Assembly (NCBI GenBank): GCA_034509735.1
Contig: JACGWO010000011.1
Coordinates: forward strand, 24,598,979-24,662,978
Reading direction: 5' to 3'
DNA: 64,000 nucleotides
Source of the DNA: Sesamum alatum
Taxonomy: Eukaryota > Streptophyta > Magnoliopsida > Lamiales > Pedaliaceae
Part shown: piece after piece, positions 36,093 through 49,034 of the stretch
How the letters are laid out: each line of letters begins with the position of its first letter
Position numbering within the stretch: position 1 is the stretch's first letter
Notes under the pieces: generated by a model
What the model saw: only the letters and a program-made list of their open reading frames with translations
What the model was told of the DNA's origin: nothing
The model's database searches: none
Made by a program: the position numbers and the translations under genes

Positions 36093-37229
36093 ATGGAAAA
36101 CTCTCAACCATTAGCCACAGAGAGTTTCTCCTACAGCTGGTTGACAGTCACAGACACAAAACCATCTCCCTCCGACAACCTCAGACCGAAACTCCCCGAC
36201 AAAGAACCCAACAACTTCAACTTCGACGTTCCTGTCTCAACTCCACCTACAGCCCTCGTCCACGCCGACGAGATCTTCTCCGACGGCCAAATCTTGCCGG
36301 TTTACATCGACAGATCATCGAGCGTCGTCGGCAGTACCACGAACAATCCAGCTAATTCTTCTCCTGCCTGCCATGTTCGTTCGCCGACGTCGTCTCCTCC
36401 TCCAAGAACGCCATCATCATCTGTTGATAAAGACAAACATTTCTTGTACGAGATAAAATGGAGATCATCAAATTCGCCGACAAGAATCTTGCACAAGTGT
36501 TTGAAAGTAGTTGTCAGGCAGTTATGTAAGGGAATAGGGTGGTCGAGGAAGCGCAGCAGAGTGGATGATCTTGAACGGAAGGCGTTCGAAATCAGAAGCT
36601 GGCGGAGTTATAATTCTCTTGAGGCTGCATCGCCATTTAGATCGAGTTCGGCTAATTATTCAGTGGTTGATATCAAGAAAATAGGCGACGGCGTCTATCG
36701 TGGATCGAGAGACGTCGAGCGGTGGAGGAGTTCGTCGGCACAGGCTTCGCCGAGTTTAAGCCCTTGTCGTTCTACTAATGTTTGGTTTGATGCTGAGAAT
36801 TCAATCCATGAGGCTATTCTATACTGCAAGAGATCAATAGGTATTTTTCGGGAAAAATTGCAAGCAACTCTCCTTAAATATTGCAAATGTGTAAATTACT
36901 CCTTATAAAAAATAAAATAACAATTTATCTTTTTGTGTTTTTTAAAATGAATTAATTTACATCCTCGTATTTTTTAAAATAGAGCAATTTACATCCCTAG
37001 ATAGGGGAGTAAATTGATCCATTTTAAAGAATACAAGGAGGTAAATCGCTATTTTTTTTATATGGGGTTAATTTGCTCATTTGCAATATCACAGGGAAGT
37101 AAATTGTATTAAACTCGTATTTTTTCTCTTATTTTCTTCGTCTCGATGTCTACTTAAAAATACAATCGGCAAATTATGAAATTTTGATTAGCATTAACAT
37201 TTTCTAATTTCTACTTTTCAGAAAAATAA
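36093..37229 (+). CDS. membrane-associated kinase regulator (MAKR6-like)
   Basis: ATG at 36093 opens a 271-codon frame to 36908. The N-terminus (ESFSYSWL) and a central motif (ALVHADEIFSDGQILPVY) are signatures of the MAKR/BKI1 family, which bind and inhibit receptor kinases at the plasma membrane. A basic cluster (KRSRVDDLERKAF region, about residues 140-175) and Ser-rich stretches fit membrane association and phosphorylation. The last conserved piece is SIHEAILYCKRS. I propose a splice donor at 36841 (AATAG/GTATTT) and acceptor at 37221 (TACTTTTCAG), giving a product ending in RSIEK at 37229. The unspliced frame instead runs 22 codons into a MITE. The subfamily number is a judgement from memory. 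Confidence 0.75.
36848..37115. mobile_element. MITE of family M3 in the MAKR intron
   Basis: Left ATATTGCAAATGTGTAAATT and right TTTGCTCATTTGCAATAT are inverted copies, and GAATTAATTTACATCCTCG mirrors AGGAGGTAAATCGC. It matches the arms of 54452-55497. The first bases overlap the 3' end of the unspliced MAKR frame, so that end of the frame is transposon sequence. Exact termini are uncertain. Confidence 0.7.
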
Positions 37230-39018
37230 AGGGACATGCTTTTCGAGTAGACAAAAGAAGAGCGGGAAGGAGAAGAGCAAAGGGTTTGCAAAATTGCATG
37301 GCAAAATTCTTGGACAATGCATGCATATTCTTGTGAAGAATAAATTAGAGAGTCCAAGAAATTAAGTTATCGCGAATTTTTTAATTTTTAACTGGAAATT
37401 TTCTTGAATTGTACTAAGCAGTTGATGGGATCGATTGATTCTGAATGATCTACATCATACACGATATGGGATTCGTTGTGAATCTGGTCACATAGATCAT
37501 AAATGGTGTGGATCGCTCGAAATCAATGGATTCTAATTAAGAGCTAGTAGAATTTTCGAAATTTGCACCTACTGTACATGTGTATGTTGGAGAAATAAAC
37601 TTACAGAAACGGTTCAGATCATTAGTTATATATGACGCGTGATATTTAGAACGGCAGTGTCCTGGAGCCATCATGAAATTTCGGCTACTCCCTATAGAAA
37701 ATGCAACATGAACTGTAATAGGAAATCCTAATCTGGATAACCCGCTCTTAAGTAATACCATGTTTGATCCTTTTGCTTAGGTCTCTATATGCATATTTTG
37801 CTGGAATTTTTCGTACCTCGTCTAACCTAGAATCTCACTTCCATATGAAAGATAGGTTATAGGTTTGAGTTCTATGGGGAAATCTTATCTAAAACCAACA
37901 AACAATAGGGTTTTTATCATACGAAGTTCGTTTACTGAAGTTGAAACCACCTAAACTTTTTTGTACAGAAAGAGAGAAATTTGAGGGTTTCTTTCTTGAA
38001 TCTTGACAATGTGTGAACACTACTTACATAGACAACAACTGCAGAATTCCCAATTTCTGCAGCAAACAACAACCTTAAGTTTGTTGCATGAAAACAAACC
38101 ACAGACAAAGAGGGTCCATGTGAAGACATTCTGCAACCATATAAGGCCATATAAACACCATAACTTCTTGTTTCTGTCCACTCTTTCTCCTTGTGATCTT
38201 TCCTTGCATCCATACCCTCTATGTCCAAATGTCGCATAAATCAGCCCCCGTCGTGGGGACCAACCCTCCAACAAATCCTACTTGTCCTCGCTAAACGTTA
38301 ATCGTCTATCGTTGTCTCATCCAAGTCACGAAAAACAAGAAAACAGAAGGAAATTAAAGCCAACGAACTATATACCATCACACATTGTCAAATTCTTTCT
38401 TCACAATTCCCAAAGAATCGAACGATGACAAGGGCTGATCATGCGCGTGCTTATCTTCTTGTTCTGAGCTCAATTATCAGAAAGAAAAACAAAGGCAAGT
38501 TAGGCCATACGTGTTAGATTTGGAGAATACGATAAATATGAAAAGAGAAGGATGACATAGTTAGAATAATCTAAGTTGAAGAGCTTCTCCTTTGTAGGAA
38601 CAGAGACAGTTGTTGGCATTAGAGCAGGGGACCAGAGACAGTGCTGTGTGCAGAACCAAACTGTGTCGGAAATCTCAACCGTCACGTGGTCGTGTTCGAG
38701 TTTAGGTTCAGTGTCCGGTCCGAACAATGACAATGTAAGGGCTGCTGCTGCTGCAACCAAATGTGAACAATTAAACTAATGTGCAAAAGTGAATCAGACC
38801 ATATATGTAAGAGAGTGAAACATATATATAGGGGAAGTTGTGTGTGTGTATTGAGGAAATCTCGACGTCCACTCGTTTTCGGACCATTTTGGTGTCTGAA
38901 TGTGTATGTAAAAGATGATAGGACCGGAGGAGGCCGATGAGAAATGAGATTATTAGAGTTGCAGCATGAAAACTTAATTAGGTGTGAAGAATATTTCTAG
39001 CAAAGAAGAAAAGAAAAT
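37230..39018. other. intergenic, with a possible minus-strand transcription unit
   Basis: 37230-37900 is the probable MAKR 3' region and spacer. On the minus strand a TATATATATG box at about 38822-38832 lies upstream of a GC-balanced stretch (38500-38790) with an 87-codon open frame that lacks an ATG start. A non-coding RNA or an undetected exon is possible. Nothing in it is recognised. Confidence 0.3.
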
Positions 39019-39101
39019 GTCAGAAGTGGGATTTGAACCCACGCCCTCTTACGAAGACCAGAACTTGAGTCTGGCGCCTTAGACCACTCGGCCATCCTGA
39101 C
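39019..39101 (-). tRNA. tRNA-Leu (anticodon CAA)
   Basis: 83 nt on the minus strand, starting GTCAGGATGGCCGAGTGGTC and ending in the matching CTTCTGAC. The anticodon loop CTCAAGT carries CAA (39065-39067) between CCAGA and TCTGG. A long variable arm (TTCGTAAGAGGGC) is typical of tRNA-Leu. The B box GGTTCAAATCCC is canonical, and T runs (TTTTCTTTTC) follow for RNA polymerase III termination. No intron. It does not resemble plastid trnL-CAA, so it is nuclear. Confidence 0.96.
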
Positions 39102-40335
39102 TAATGGACATTCTACTTTAATTTCAATTATATGTTTAAAGATATTCAATCTCTTGTCCATGGATTTTAACCCTCTTTGACAATTTTTCACTTTCTTTCA
39201 ACTTCTACAATCATTTTTCTTCTCTCACTTTTCTTTTAAATAATTTATCATAATATTTTTTATTTATCCGATCTATATTACAAAACAAAAACAGAGAATA
39301 TCTAAACAAGCACCATGTATGCACGTACTTGGATAGTCTCTTTGAATTTTATTTTGTCACGTAAACAATATTTTTTTTTTATTTATCTTTAGATAATTTA
39401 ATTAATGTTTATACTAAAGATTCACTAGATTTTTTGTATAAATTAGTTAGTAATACAATTTAAATTTATCTTTTGATGTCAAGTAATAGTTAAAAATAAT
39501 TTTTATTTTTCCACTAAAAATTATTTTCTTTTTTTCATTTAAATTTGGATAGGTGTAACATTGATCATCTTTATCTAAAAAGACCACTCATTTTCCTATG
39601 TAAATATAGATTTATTCTTGTGTTTTATACCTATTCATTACTTAATTTTAAATTTTAATTTAATTATTTATTTATTTTTATACTTTAAGATCTAAAAAGT
39701 TAGTTTTAATTATTTATTTCTAATAGTATAATTTTGTGTGCCTTGACACGGAGTACTACCTAAGTATAATATACATTTTTTTATTAATAATTATTTTAAT
39801 TTTTAGAATTAATTATGCACACACATTACCACATACACTAATTTTTAGATTTGATTGAGTCACGTAAATAGGCAAATATTTTCCTTCAAAACTAATTGTT
39901 TTCATTTAAATATTTAAATCCCAATTCAAATATTGCAAAATTGATGGTATATCTCATCGCACCTACTTTACTTTTTTTTTAATAATTAGTTGTCACTACA
40001 CAAAATCCGCACGAGCACATAAAAAAAAATTATAGTGTAAGACGAAGAGAAAAAATATTATAAAAAAATATAATGTGATGTAAGGGGATGAGAAAAGAAA
40101 AAAGTTTACGAAAAAAAAGAATGTGGATGCGGTAAGAGAGAAAAAAATAATAATTATAATTGTCGATTTATTAAAAATACTGAAATTTGTGAGAAAAGAA
40201 ATATGGAGTAGTGGGTTGAGGAAAAAAAATATTGTAATAATGAAATTAATAAAAAAAGTATCAAAATTATGATTCTGACCAAATTTGAATTAGAAGGTAA
40301 ATTTGGATATTTAAAAGCTAGTACGACAGATGATT
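39102..40335. other. AT-rich intergenic region
   Basis: Low-complexity AT-rich and A/T-homopolymer sequence, grading into A/G-rich sequence (40020-40230). No gene or delimited element seen. Confidence 0.45.
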
Positions 40336-40535
40336 TTCTCTTTTTTCTTTTCTTTTTTGCAGAGGAAAATGGGGAAATTATCATTAAGACGGAAAGTCGG
40401 AAGCAACAAGAGCAGCAATCGCTAAAGGGGCAATGAACCGCCGCCAATCAAGCCAAAAACAATCTTGGCTAAAGTATGAACCACAGAATTACAATCTCGT
40501 TTGATAAAGCAAAACTGACCAAAAAAAAAACTAAA

Positions 40536-43500
40536 TCAAAAGATAAGTATAGAATGTCCGAAATAATTGGTCCAATTGGAGAAAAGTTTTCGTGATGAGA
40601 GTACCATAGTCGCCCTTGGTGATGATGGATCGCCAGCCCCGTCTAAGAGCAAGAAGAATCGTGTCTCGAGCCGCCATTGCCTCTGCCATTTCACCAATTT
40701 CATGGTGAGCCACCCAACGAGAGAGCCAAGATAGACATGCGCTATCAACATCCCGCGCAATAACCCCCATACCCAATTTCGTGCCATGAAGAAGAGAGCT
40801 CCATCAAAGTTGAGTTTAAATGAGCCCGATAGAGAAACCTGCCACCATTGAAAAACAGATGACACATTAGAGACCAAGGCATCAACGTTCTGGGTATGAA
40901 AGGATTCCAAATAGCGATAGGCAAAGCTATGAACTTGGTTCGGGAACAGACATTAGCCCTCAATAAGAGAGGTATTTCTACACCACCAAATAGACCAACA
41001 CATACATAGAAAATGTCCAAACTCCTTCTCTTCCAGAATCGAGGCCACATAGTGCATCCAAGATAGAGGATCCAAAGCACGACCGAAGATAGTGGCAGAA
41101 CTGATATTGGATATTCCCCACACTTGTCGCGCAAAGGAGCAGTACATAAGGATATGAATGACATCTTCCTTCTCATCATGGCAAAAGGGCCTACAATCCT
41201 TCTGTGAAGATTAGAGCTAGTCGAGAGAGCATTCATGTAAGCGTGAAAAGTAAAGATCTTCACCTTACTGGGAAGTTTCGCCTGTCATAACTTCCTCCAC
41301 CATGCGTTTTTGGATTTAAGGAGAGCACTCGAACATGGCCTATCTTCCAGCATGCGAGCAAGGTGGTATGTGCTTCGGACCGAAAACATTCCATTAATTG
41401 AGTAGTACCACACAATAAGGTCCTCAATCCCAGTTCGCCCAAGTGGGATGCTCAAAATGATGTCTAAATTGGTGGGCCAGTATAAAGAAGAGACTTGACA
41501 ACGTCCCAATCCCCAATGCTCGGGACAATAAGATCCCTAACCCACAAGTTAGCCATGGACATCGGGGGAGGAGTAATAGGTCGAAAGGAGACTAGTCTCA
41601 GTAGCCAAGGATTAAGCTAATATGAATAGCCGATCCCGAACCCAAACGCCATCGATAGCCAGCTCTGAATAATGGCAACGCAGCAAAGAGACTCCTCCAA
41701 GTAAATAAGGGACGACTTCCAAGGAGGCTTCAAATATGTTTCCATGAGAAAATATCGTGCATGCTATACCTTGCAGAGGAGTTTATCAGGATACGCAAAA
41801 TCCACCAGAGCTGCTTGGCGAGCATCCCAATGTTAAAAAGATGGAGACTCTTGAAACCCAAACCCCCTTTTAGTTTGCTCTCGCACAACTTGTTGAAGGA
41901 AAGCCAGTGGATCTTATCTTCCGGTCTGTTATTCCACCAGAAGTTGGAGATCATCCCTTGCTTTCCTTGAGAAGGGTCACCAGTAACCTGAAACAACCTA
42001 TAGCATAGGTGGAAATAGCTTGAATAATAGATTTTATAAGGACGTCTTTACCTGCCTGAGATAACATTTTTTTGTTCCAGCCCATGATCCTTGCCCACAC
42101 CCTATCCCAAATAGTAGCGAACTGTTCCTTCTTTGAGTGTGTCGCTTGCGCAGGAAGCCCCAAATATAACCCCATCTTGTTCTCCAGCCTATTACCTAGC
42201 TCACTAGCAATGTTTTGTTGGAGCTGCACACAAGCATTTCGACTGAAAGCATCAGAAGACTTCTAGAAATTGATCTCCTAACCCGATGCAAGATGGTAAA
42301 TGTTTAGCACTTTTTGAATGGCATGAGTGCTCTCAGAGCAGGCTTTGGCAAAAGATGAGGGTGTCATCCACGAATAAGAGATGAAAAATATGAGGTGCAC
42401 CCCGACAGATGGACACACCTTAGATTCGTCTATCATGCTCAGCATCCTGCAAGAGAGAACTAAATGACTTTGTACATAACAGGAAAAGGTAAGGGGAAAG
42501 CGGGTCCCCCAGACGAAGGCCCCTTTCAGGAATAAGAGAACCAAATTGTTGCACCAAGCATAAATGAGTACGAGACAAATGAAATACAAACCATAATAAG
42601 ACGAATGAAAGGGAAGGGGAATCCAGGTTGAGATAAAACTTGTTTCAGAAAAACCTACTCAACCTTATGATACGCCTTTTTAACATCAAGCTTAAGCGCC
42701 ATGTAGCTCTGTCCTCCTTTGGTTTTGATATTAAAGAAGTGATTTAACTCAAAGGCGATGAGGATGTTGTCAGTTATAAGCCGACCAAGAACAAACACCG
42801 ACTGGATTGGGGTGATAATTGAATCAAGGATGAGTTTTAAGCGGTTTGCAATGGTTTTAGGTGCTATTTTGTGAACCACATTGCAAAAACTTATAGGCTG
42901 AAATTGCATTAGAAACTTAGGATGTTACATTTTAGGATTAAAACAATATGAGTGCCATTCAAAGTCGAGGGCATAATGTAAGAATTTAGCAAGTTAAGAA
43001 CACATGCAATGACATCCTTATTGACGATATGCCAAAATTTCTGAAAAAAATAAATAGGGGACCTACCGTCGAGCCCTGGTAATTTATAGGATGCCATTTG
43101 GAAGAGAGCTTTCGTCACCTCTTAATATAGCTGCAAAAGGTCCTCAACTATTCTAGCATCCACCACACATCATGTCTTGTCCCTTTGGTTATGTCGTCTC
43201 GCTGCGGCCGACTAGATGTAAACACATTTCCAAAGTAATACAAAATGTAATGTTGAATATCTTCATCCTCCTCTACCCATACCCCATTAGAGTTCTAATC
43301 CTGCGGATCAAATTAGTTTGAAAACAGTGGCTCACGCGGCGGGGGAAAATGAGGTGTTTCAATCACCTTTACGCAACCATAGATCCTTGCTGCGTTGACA
43401 CTACTTCACTAGCTGCGACGCACTCGAGTTTCTGCCTAATTTTTTAAGCCTCGCCACACAAATCCCTCGTGAGAACCTTTGCTAAGAAACCAACAAATCT

Positions 43501-44330
43501 ATGTTCAAGTTGTTGCACCATTTTCCTATCACATTGGAAGACCCTCTTACTCCAACTACTGAGCTTCAATCGACAAGATTCAATCTATGTTGAAACCCCC
43601 TCCTCACGCATGCTCGGATCTAAGAACCCCAACCCACTACTACAGCCTTCTTTCAATCCGATGATTAGAGCCAAGCCACCTCAAACCGCCATGGTCAGAA
43701 ACGCCGCATAGAAGAAATGGGTTGATCCAGGAGGCGAATGAGAAGCACTTTGCGATCGGAACAGTTCACCGGGATATGGGAGACGGATGCATTCAGAAAT
43801 TATTGAGACCATCTCAAGTTGGAGCAAGCACGATCCAACCTTTCATAAACTGTGTTAGTGAAGGGGTGTCTATTGCTCCAAGTAAATTGTTCCCCCACAT
43901 AACCATGGTCTGAAAGTTCACACTCTTGTAAGGCCTGCCGAAAATTTCTAATCTGTCATGAAGGATGGAGAGATTCGCCAGTTTTTTTTCTGAGGAATCC
44001 AATAAATTATTATAATCGCCCGCACCAAACCATGCACAACAAGACTGGGAGTAGTTGAGCCAAGAGCTTCCACGTCAAGTCTTATTTATTAGTATCGGCT
44101 CACGTAGATCCCAGTAAATCTCGAACGCACTTGATAGTCATATCAACATCATGTGGAGAAACGTTTTGAAGAGTAATGTCAACCGACTTCAACCAAAGAA
44201 TAGCAAAACGACCGCTTTTGCCTTTAGAACCCACATAAAAAACCATTCATATCAAACTTGCATTTTAGAGCTTCAATACAATTAGACAAGCACTTGGTTT
44301 CTAAAAGAAAAATCAAGCTTGGTGGTTGTC
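40536..44330 (-). pseudogene. LINE-A ORF2: endonuclease, reverse transcriptase, RNase H
   Basis: Endonuclease/exonuclease/phosphatase remnants include GEQFTWSNRHP and YERLDRACSN (about 43890-43770). Reverse transcriptase is read in 42909-42655 (VVHKIAPKTIANRLK, FVLGRLITDNILIAFE, ALKLDVKKAYHKVE) and 42589-42278. Then come the LGLP/GWNKKMLSQAGKDVLIKS segment (42229-41951), WWILRILINSSAR (41996-41730) and a zf-RVT-like part (41509-41260). RNase H (KLNFDGALF, 40910-40536) closes the frame. The protein nicked target DNA and primed reverse transcription there. The terminal RNase H is a known feature of some plant L1 clades. At least seven frames are needed, so it is inactive. Confidence 0.85.
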
Positions 44331-44989
44331 CCGGATGAGGTCACCAAGACATCGAACTGTCCAAGGCCCTCCCCCCCAACCCCTAGCAGTTCCATGCTAG
44401 GAGATTCATGACAATCTACATTAGTGACATCCAAAAGAGGCCCAGCATTTCCGCATATCTTTCACGATCACTGACATATAGAGTTATCACTCAAACTTTC
44501 ATCTATAAGACTGCGTTTTTAGGGTAAGACCTGTTTAGGTTTGGTGGTAGATTCTTTTGTGGTCTTAGGTTTGCGAGTTCTGGAAGGGGCTGAATAGGTA
44601 GAGAGGGTGGGATATAGGCTGCAAAAGAGAAGTGATGGGAGGGATGATTATGGTGAAGGGATAGGTGTTTCGGGAACTTGGGAGGGTTGGGGTGGCTGTC
44701 AACAGTTGACTAGAGTGTGGAGGTTAGCTAAACCGATTATGGTCATCAAGGTAGGGGTTATTAAGAGCACCTGTCGCGGGAGCAGGGATGGGAGGCGGAT
44801 CAAGGGTGAGGTGTAAGATTGAGGTCAGTGATTTGTTGTCGAGGTGGATTTGTATGGGTTGGGATAGAGGTGGAGGGGGGAGGGCAAAAGGAGATGGTGG
44901 AGGCGGGATAACCATAGGGGACGTATGCTGGATGAAGTCCCCAAAGATAGAGGCACCTGTCCATGTGGGAAGGAAAGCTTAATTGGATT

Positions 44990-45833
44990 GACAGGAGCTT
45001 CTTGAACTAAAAGTGAGGCGTCTCAAGCAAGGGTTATTCTCCTTCATAAAATCAATTGCACTCTTGTTAAGTTGAGACATAAGAACTGAAGCACGCAACC
45101 AAGGACCAAATGGAGGATTATCACAAGGGCCACTAAACCCCTCCTGAAATCGCAATTCACACTGGCGAGAGAGGTGCCCCAACTGGCCACAAAAGTAACA
45201 GAAATTCGGGAATCGCTCGTAGGTGAAGGCGATAAGTTGTTCATCCCCTAAAATCGTTCAAATCTTCAAAGCTCGTTTCAGTGGTTTCGTGACATCTATG
45301 GCTACCCGATCTGAACATACGAGCCCTAAGTTTCCTCATTGTCGTCGAGATCCACATCTTTGAGTCGACCTAGTTTATTTCGAATGAAAGAGCAAACTTC
45401 TTTTGCCATCTTACCAAGAGGCAATCCATAGTAGTCCATGGATGTGAATGTGAAAGTCGCACCAATTTAGATCGATCAATGTGGAATTGTCAGAATCCTC
45501 CACAGGTGCAAGGATTAACAAATTCTTATCATAAGCCTAAGAACACCTCTGAATAACCCTATTGTGATCAAGAAGAGTGTGAAAGAACTTCAACAGAAAT
45601 CGATCCCCTTCAAGCAGCTTAAAGTCCATACCTCATCCCTAATTGAATGAGGATTTAAGTGTAGAGTGAAGGCCTTCCGAATGAAAGGCCCGCTTCAACA
45701 GAAAGCGACCAACAATATAGAAACCCTGCGTAGTTTGTTCAGCATGCCACAACCTAGTGGGAAAAACCAACCCGGACTCCTTCTCTTCCATCAAGGAAAG
45801 CAAAGAACCCAATCGGTCCAAATTTGATTCCAT
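44990..45833 (-). pseudogene. LINE-A ORF1 (DUF4283 with zinc knuckle)
   Basis: ATG at 45833 (MESNLDRLGSLLSLME) opens 64 codons to a stop at 45639. The DUF4283 sequence continues in other frames (for example GLPLGKMAKEVCSFIRNKLG near 45400). A CCHC_4-type knuckle with GHLSRQCELRF and the usual following motif FGPWLRAS appears at 45190-45090. This protein would bind element RNA. Confidence 0.75.
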
Positions 45834-46010
45834 AGCCAAAGAGAGAAGCACCAAAGATGTGAGACAAACACTAGAGCTACAACAACCTCGTGCAAACCCT
45901 AAACAGAAACAATGGAAAACAGCAAAGAAGTGAAGGGGAGAGAAAGTGGACAAAAGGACACAAGACAAAAGGGAAAGTAAACCAAACTGTGGAAGGCGAG
46001 GCTAGTCGGG

Positions 46011-48621
46011 AACTAGAGCGATAAAACAAGTCGAATTATAATGCCGTAGGAACCAAGAGCAAATCAACAAGAAAGAGACAGAGAAGGAAAGAATAAACCC
46101 TAATAACTAAGGGACGTGACCTCTCAAGAGAGGAAAATGACTCTCACGAGAAGAGGAAAGTCCGTGGTTTGAAAAATTCTTTTATGATAGTATAGATAAG
46201 TTGACTTTCTATTTCAGAAACTATGAGTTAGCTATTGAAGAAAAGATAGGTGAAGGAATGAAATTAATCTCTTGTTCTAAGTGCCCAATAATGGCAGTAA
46301 ATCGAACTCTTTCCACAAATAGTCGTACCTAAAAAGGGTGTTTCTAAAGGTACTATTTAAGCATTTATCTTCTTCTTGTTGAAAATAAGTTGAAAAATAT
46401 GTTTTGATGTTACCATTTCTATTTTTGAACTACTTAAATTAAATTAATTTAAACCAAGAAATTATAAATAAATAGCTCCATGCCACTTTTACAACTTATT
46501 AATAAAATTATAAATATTAAAATAGTTTTTCAAACACTCCAATTTTATTTTTACTTCTTACTTTTATTTTATACAAATTATTCCATCGATAAAAATAAAA
46601 ATTATTGCGTAAACCTCTTTAAGTGTCTTGCATGGAGAAAATTTCATTTCATATATGCATATATCACTAATATAAAATCCACATCTATTACTTCAAATAT
46701 ATATGTCGAATAGAATTTAAAATCATCCCATGAAATCATATTTGTGTATAATGTTGGAGAGAAACTTGAAAATTTATGAATGTTGTTTGAAGTACCAATA
46801 CTCAAAGCATTTGGATGAAAATACTTCTATCTTTCGAAGACTTCATTTCATTAGTGAGTTTAAAGACTTATACTTAGTCATCAGTCCATTTCTAGCAAAA
46901 TCAAAAGATTAGTCTTGAGACTTGCATCATAGAGTTTTGGATCAGTTGCGTGAAATTATCTCAAAATTAACGCCCTAATTTCATGTGGAAGGTGATGATT
47001 ACCTCAAAATTCTAAAGCAATCTTACATCCATTCTCCGCCACATATTTTTGTACCCATTTTGATTTTTTCCATATTCGACATTTTTTGTTGTTAAACCTC
47101 AGTATCATGTAAAACATTTTTGCCCCCTATGCATATAAACTCAGATCTTTACAAATGTTCGAAAATGATTTGAAATTCCAAATATGTATGAGCAGGAGAA
47201 AATTCTCTGGCACTTATGAAAAGAGCCCCAATTGAACTGTGGTAAAAGCAATTACGAGATTTGGACCAAAAGTTTTGATATTTGAATTTTAACACTGCGG
47301 GAGAAAACAAAGAAAAATGAACAGGTCAAAGAGAGTATGAAATGCTGAAATTAGCGTATAGCCGAGGGGTTCTAAACGCACCAAAACAGAACAATTTGAA
47401 GCGTTCTTTGATTCGGCCAGTCATTACTGTGCGAAGGAGTTTACGACAAGTGTTAGAGAGGTCTCGTAACAGAGTCATTCCTCTCCGCTGGGAACCTTCG
47501 CTCTTTCCATCCAAACAATTGAAGATTTCGAAAGAAAAGAGGTAAAGGAAAGCATTTTATGTCAAAATGTCCGAAAATTTGGAGAACCTAACCGGAACAA
47601 AAACTCCAGCTCGGCGATCAAAATTCAGAAATAAATTTCGATTTCCGAAGGTAAACTTGGCCGAATCGGCATCGAAATATCGCCTCTCGTCCATAGGTCC
47701 TTCGATTATCAGCGATTTGCAGCAGAAAACAGCATTACTAAACCTTTATAAATATTCAACAGAAAAAAAAAAAAAAAAACAAAGGAAATATCGACACACA
47801 GATTGCTAAGCGAATACGAACCACGGTAGACAGATTCACACTGCGGCCATCGACACCGCAGCCGAGATCCAATCGTTCGTCTTCATTGGGGAAGAGAGAG
47901 AGGGATGAGAGGTGTTATCCGCTAAACCCTAGTCCGTTTTCGGAACAGGTGCAGATGCCATGCGCTACTTATTGATGAACTAAGGCTAATGGGCTCCGTA
48001 TCACCCGGAAGCCCAGTTCAATAACGCCTGGTCTCCGGCCCATATCACCTTATTCAGTATTAATCGTCGAGGCACACCATTTATTGAAAATCATAAATAA
48101 TTTTCATATTTTAAAATATATTATAATTAATTAAGCGATAAATATTGGAGTATATATAAATTAATATATCATATGAAAAAAAACAAAAAAAAATTAATTT
48201 ATTAGTTAATGGAAAATTTGCAAAGTCAAATAAAATAGTTATCTTATTAGTTGAAGGGCATTTTTAGTATTACAAAAAGTTGGTACAGCAGTATCATTAA
48301 GTGCTATTTTTCAGTAAAAATAGAATTTTTTTTATACTAGCCGTCGTGGCACGTCGTCCATACGTGCATATAGATAATATTGCACGCTTTAAAATTATTA
48401 TAAATATATATATATATATAAACCAACACATTTATAAAAAAAGAAATAAAAGAAAAGAAAGAAATGAAAGAAAAGAAAACTAACTTAGGGAGTTATTAGC
48501 ATAACAAAAAAATTAGTGTTGTGGTGTCATAAACGGTCATTTATGAGTGAGAAGTGTCTTTTTTTTTTATATTAGCATAGATAAGTTTTTGAACCAAAAA
48601 TATGTATGTCTATTTATGATT
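46011..48621. other. intergenic region with a possible small minus-strand gene
   Basis: 46200-47200 and 48060-48620 are AT-rich without features beyond a (TA)n run near 48408-48420. 47320-47960 is gene-like. On the minus strand, an AGGGTTTAG and CT-rich leader (47930-47895) is followed by ATG at about 47892 (MKTNDWISAAVSMAA), then by a 50-codon ATG frame at 47478-47326. I cannot assign a product. Confidence 0.35.
47326..47478 (-). CDS. candidate 50-residue small protein, unrecognised
   Basis: ATG at 47478 opens MTLLRDLSNTCRKLLRTV and ends FSISYSL at 47326. It is basic and Leu/Arg-rich at the N-terminus, which would suit a short organelle-targeting or amphipathic helix. It sits in a locally GC-balanced segment behind a leader-like sequence. 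It could equally be an upstream open frame, part of an intron-containing gene, or chance. Confidence 0.2.
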   Translation of the reverse strand: MTLLRDLSNTCRKLLRTVMTGRIKERFKLFCFGAFRTPRLYANFSISYSL

Positions 48622-49034
48622 AATTGCACTTACATCCCTGAACACTATTAGAGATTTGATATAATTATAAATGCCTCGTCATTGTTTGGAAAATACGTCC
48701 GTCTAACAATGAGCTCATTCTGTTAACATTCGTTAGATTTTTATCTAATTTTTGGAATTAACTGATCAAAATGCTCTTTAGATTATAAATTCATAATTTC
48801 TTATATATTTTTTTAAAAAAATTAAAATATTTTTGTGGACTAATATGGTATATGAATTATTTATTTACCTAACCTCATTTTTTATTTTATTTACATTCTT
48901 TCAAAGAGAAAAATCAAGAATAGTAAAGTAGTAATTTCTACCCACTGTTTAGAGGTTACATAATTATTTTTTTATTTGAGAGAGCTATTTCGTAATTTTC
49001 TAAATAACAGTGAGAGGAAATAGTTGTAGTTTGC
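48622..49034. mobile_element. MITE related to family M1
   Basis: Contains the M1 features AGATTTGATATAATTATAAATGCC, CCGTCTAACAATGAGCTCATT and TTTGTGGACTAATATGG, and ends AAATAGTTGTAGTTTGCC. It is diverged and its termini are approximate. It serves as an uninterrupted reference for the M1 copy that is split at 56329. Confidence 0.65.

Larger units (their letters stand above)
40336..46010 (-). mobile_element. LINE-A: decayed L1-type retrotransposon
   Basis: On the minus strand the order is ORF1 (DUF4283 plus zinc knuckle, 45833-44990), endonuclease, reverse transcriptase, zf-RVT and RNase H (about 44330-40536), then a T-rich tract on the plus strand at 40337-40362 that corresponds to the poly(A) end. 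Multiple stops and frameshifts throughout. The 5' boundary near 46010-46160 is not sharp, and I could not find target duplications. Long 5' extent suggests a nearly full-length but old insertion. Confidence 0.88.

Noticed and set aside
38500..38760. 87-codon minus-strand frame beginning VAAAAALTLSLFGPD
   Set aside because: It starts at TTG rather than ATG, has no domain and no splice support. It is kept only as part of a possible transcribed region.
43469..43913. Plus-strand frames of 63-80 codons in LINE-A
   Set aside because: They are antisense to recognisable LINE endonuclease sequence.
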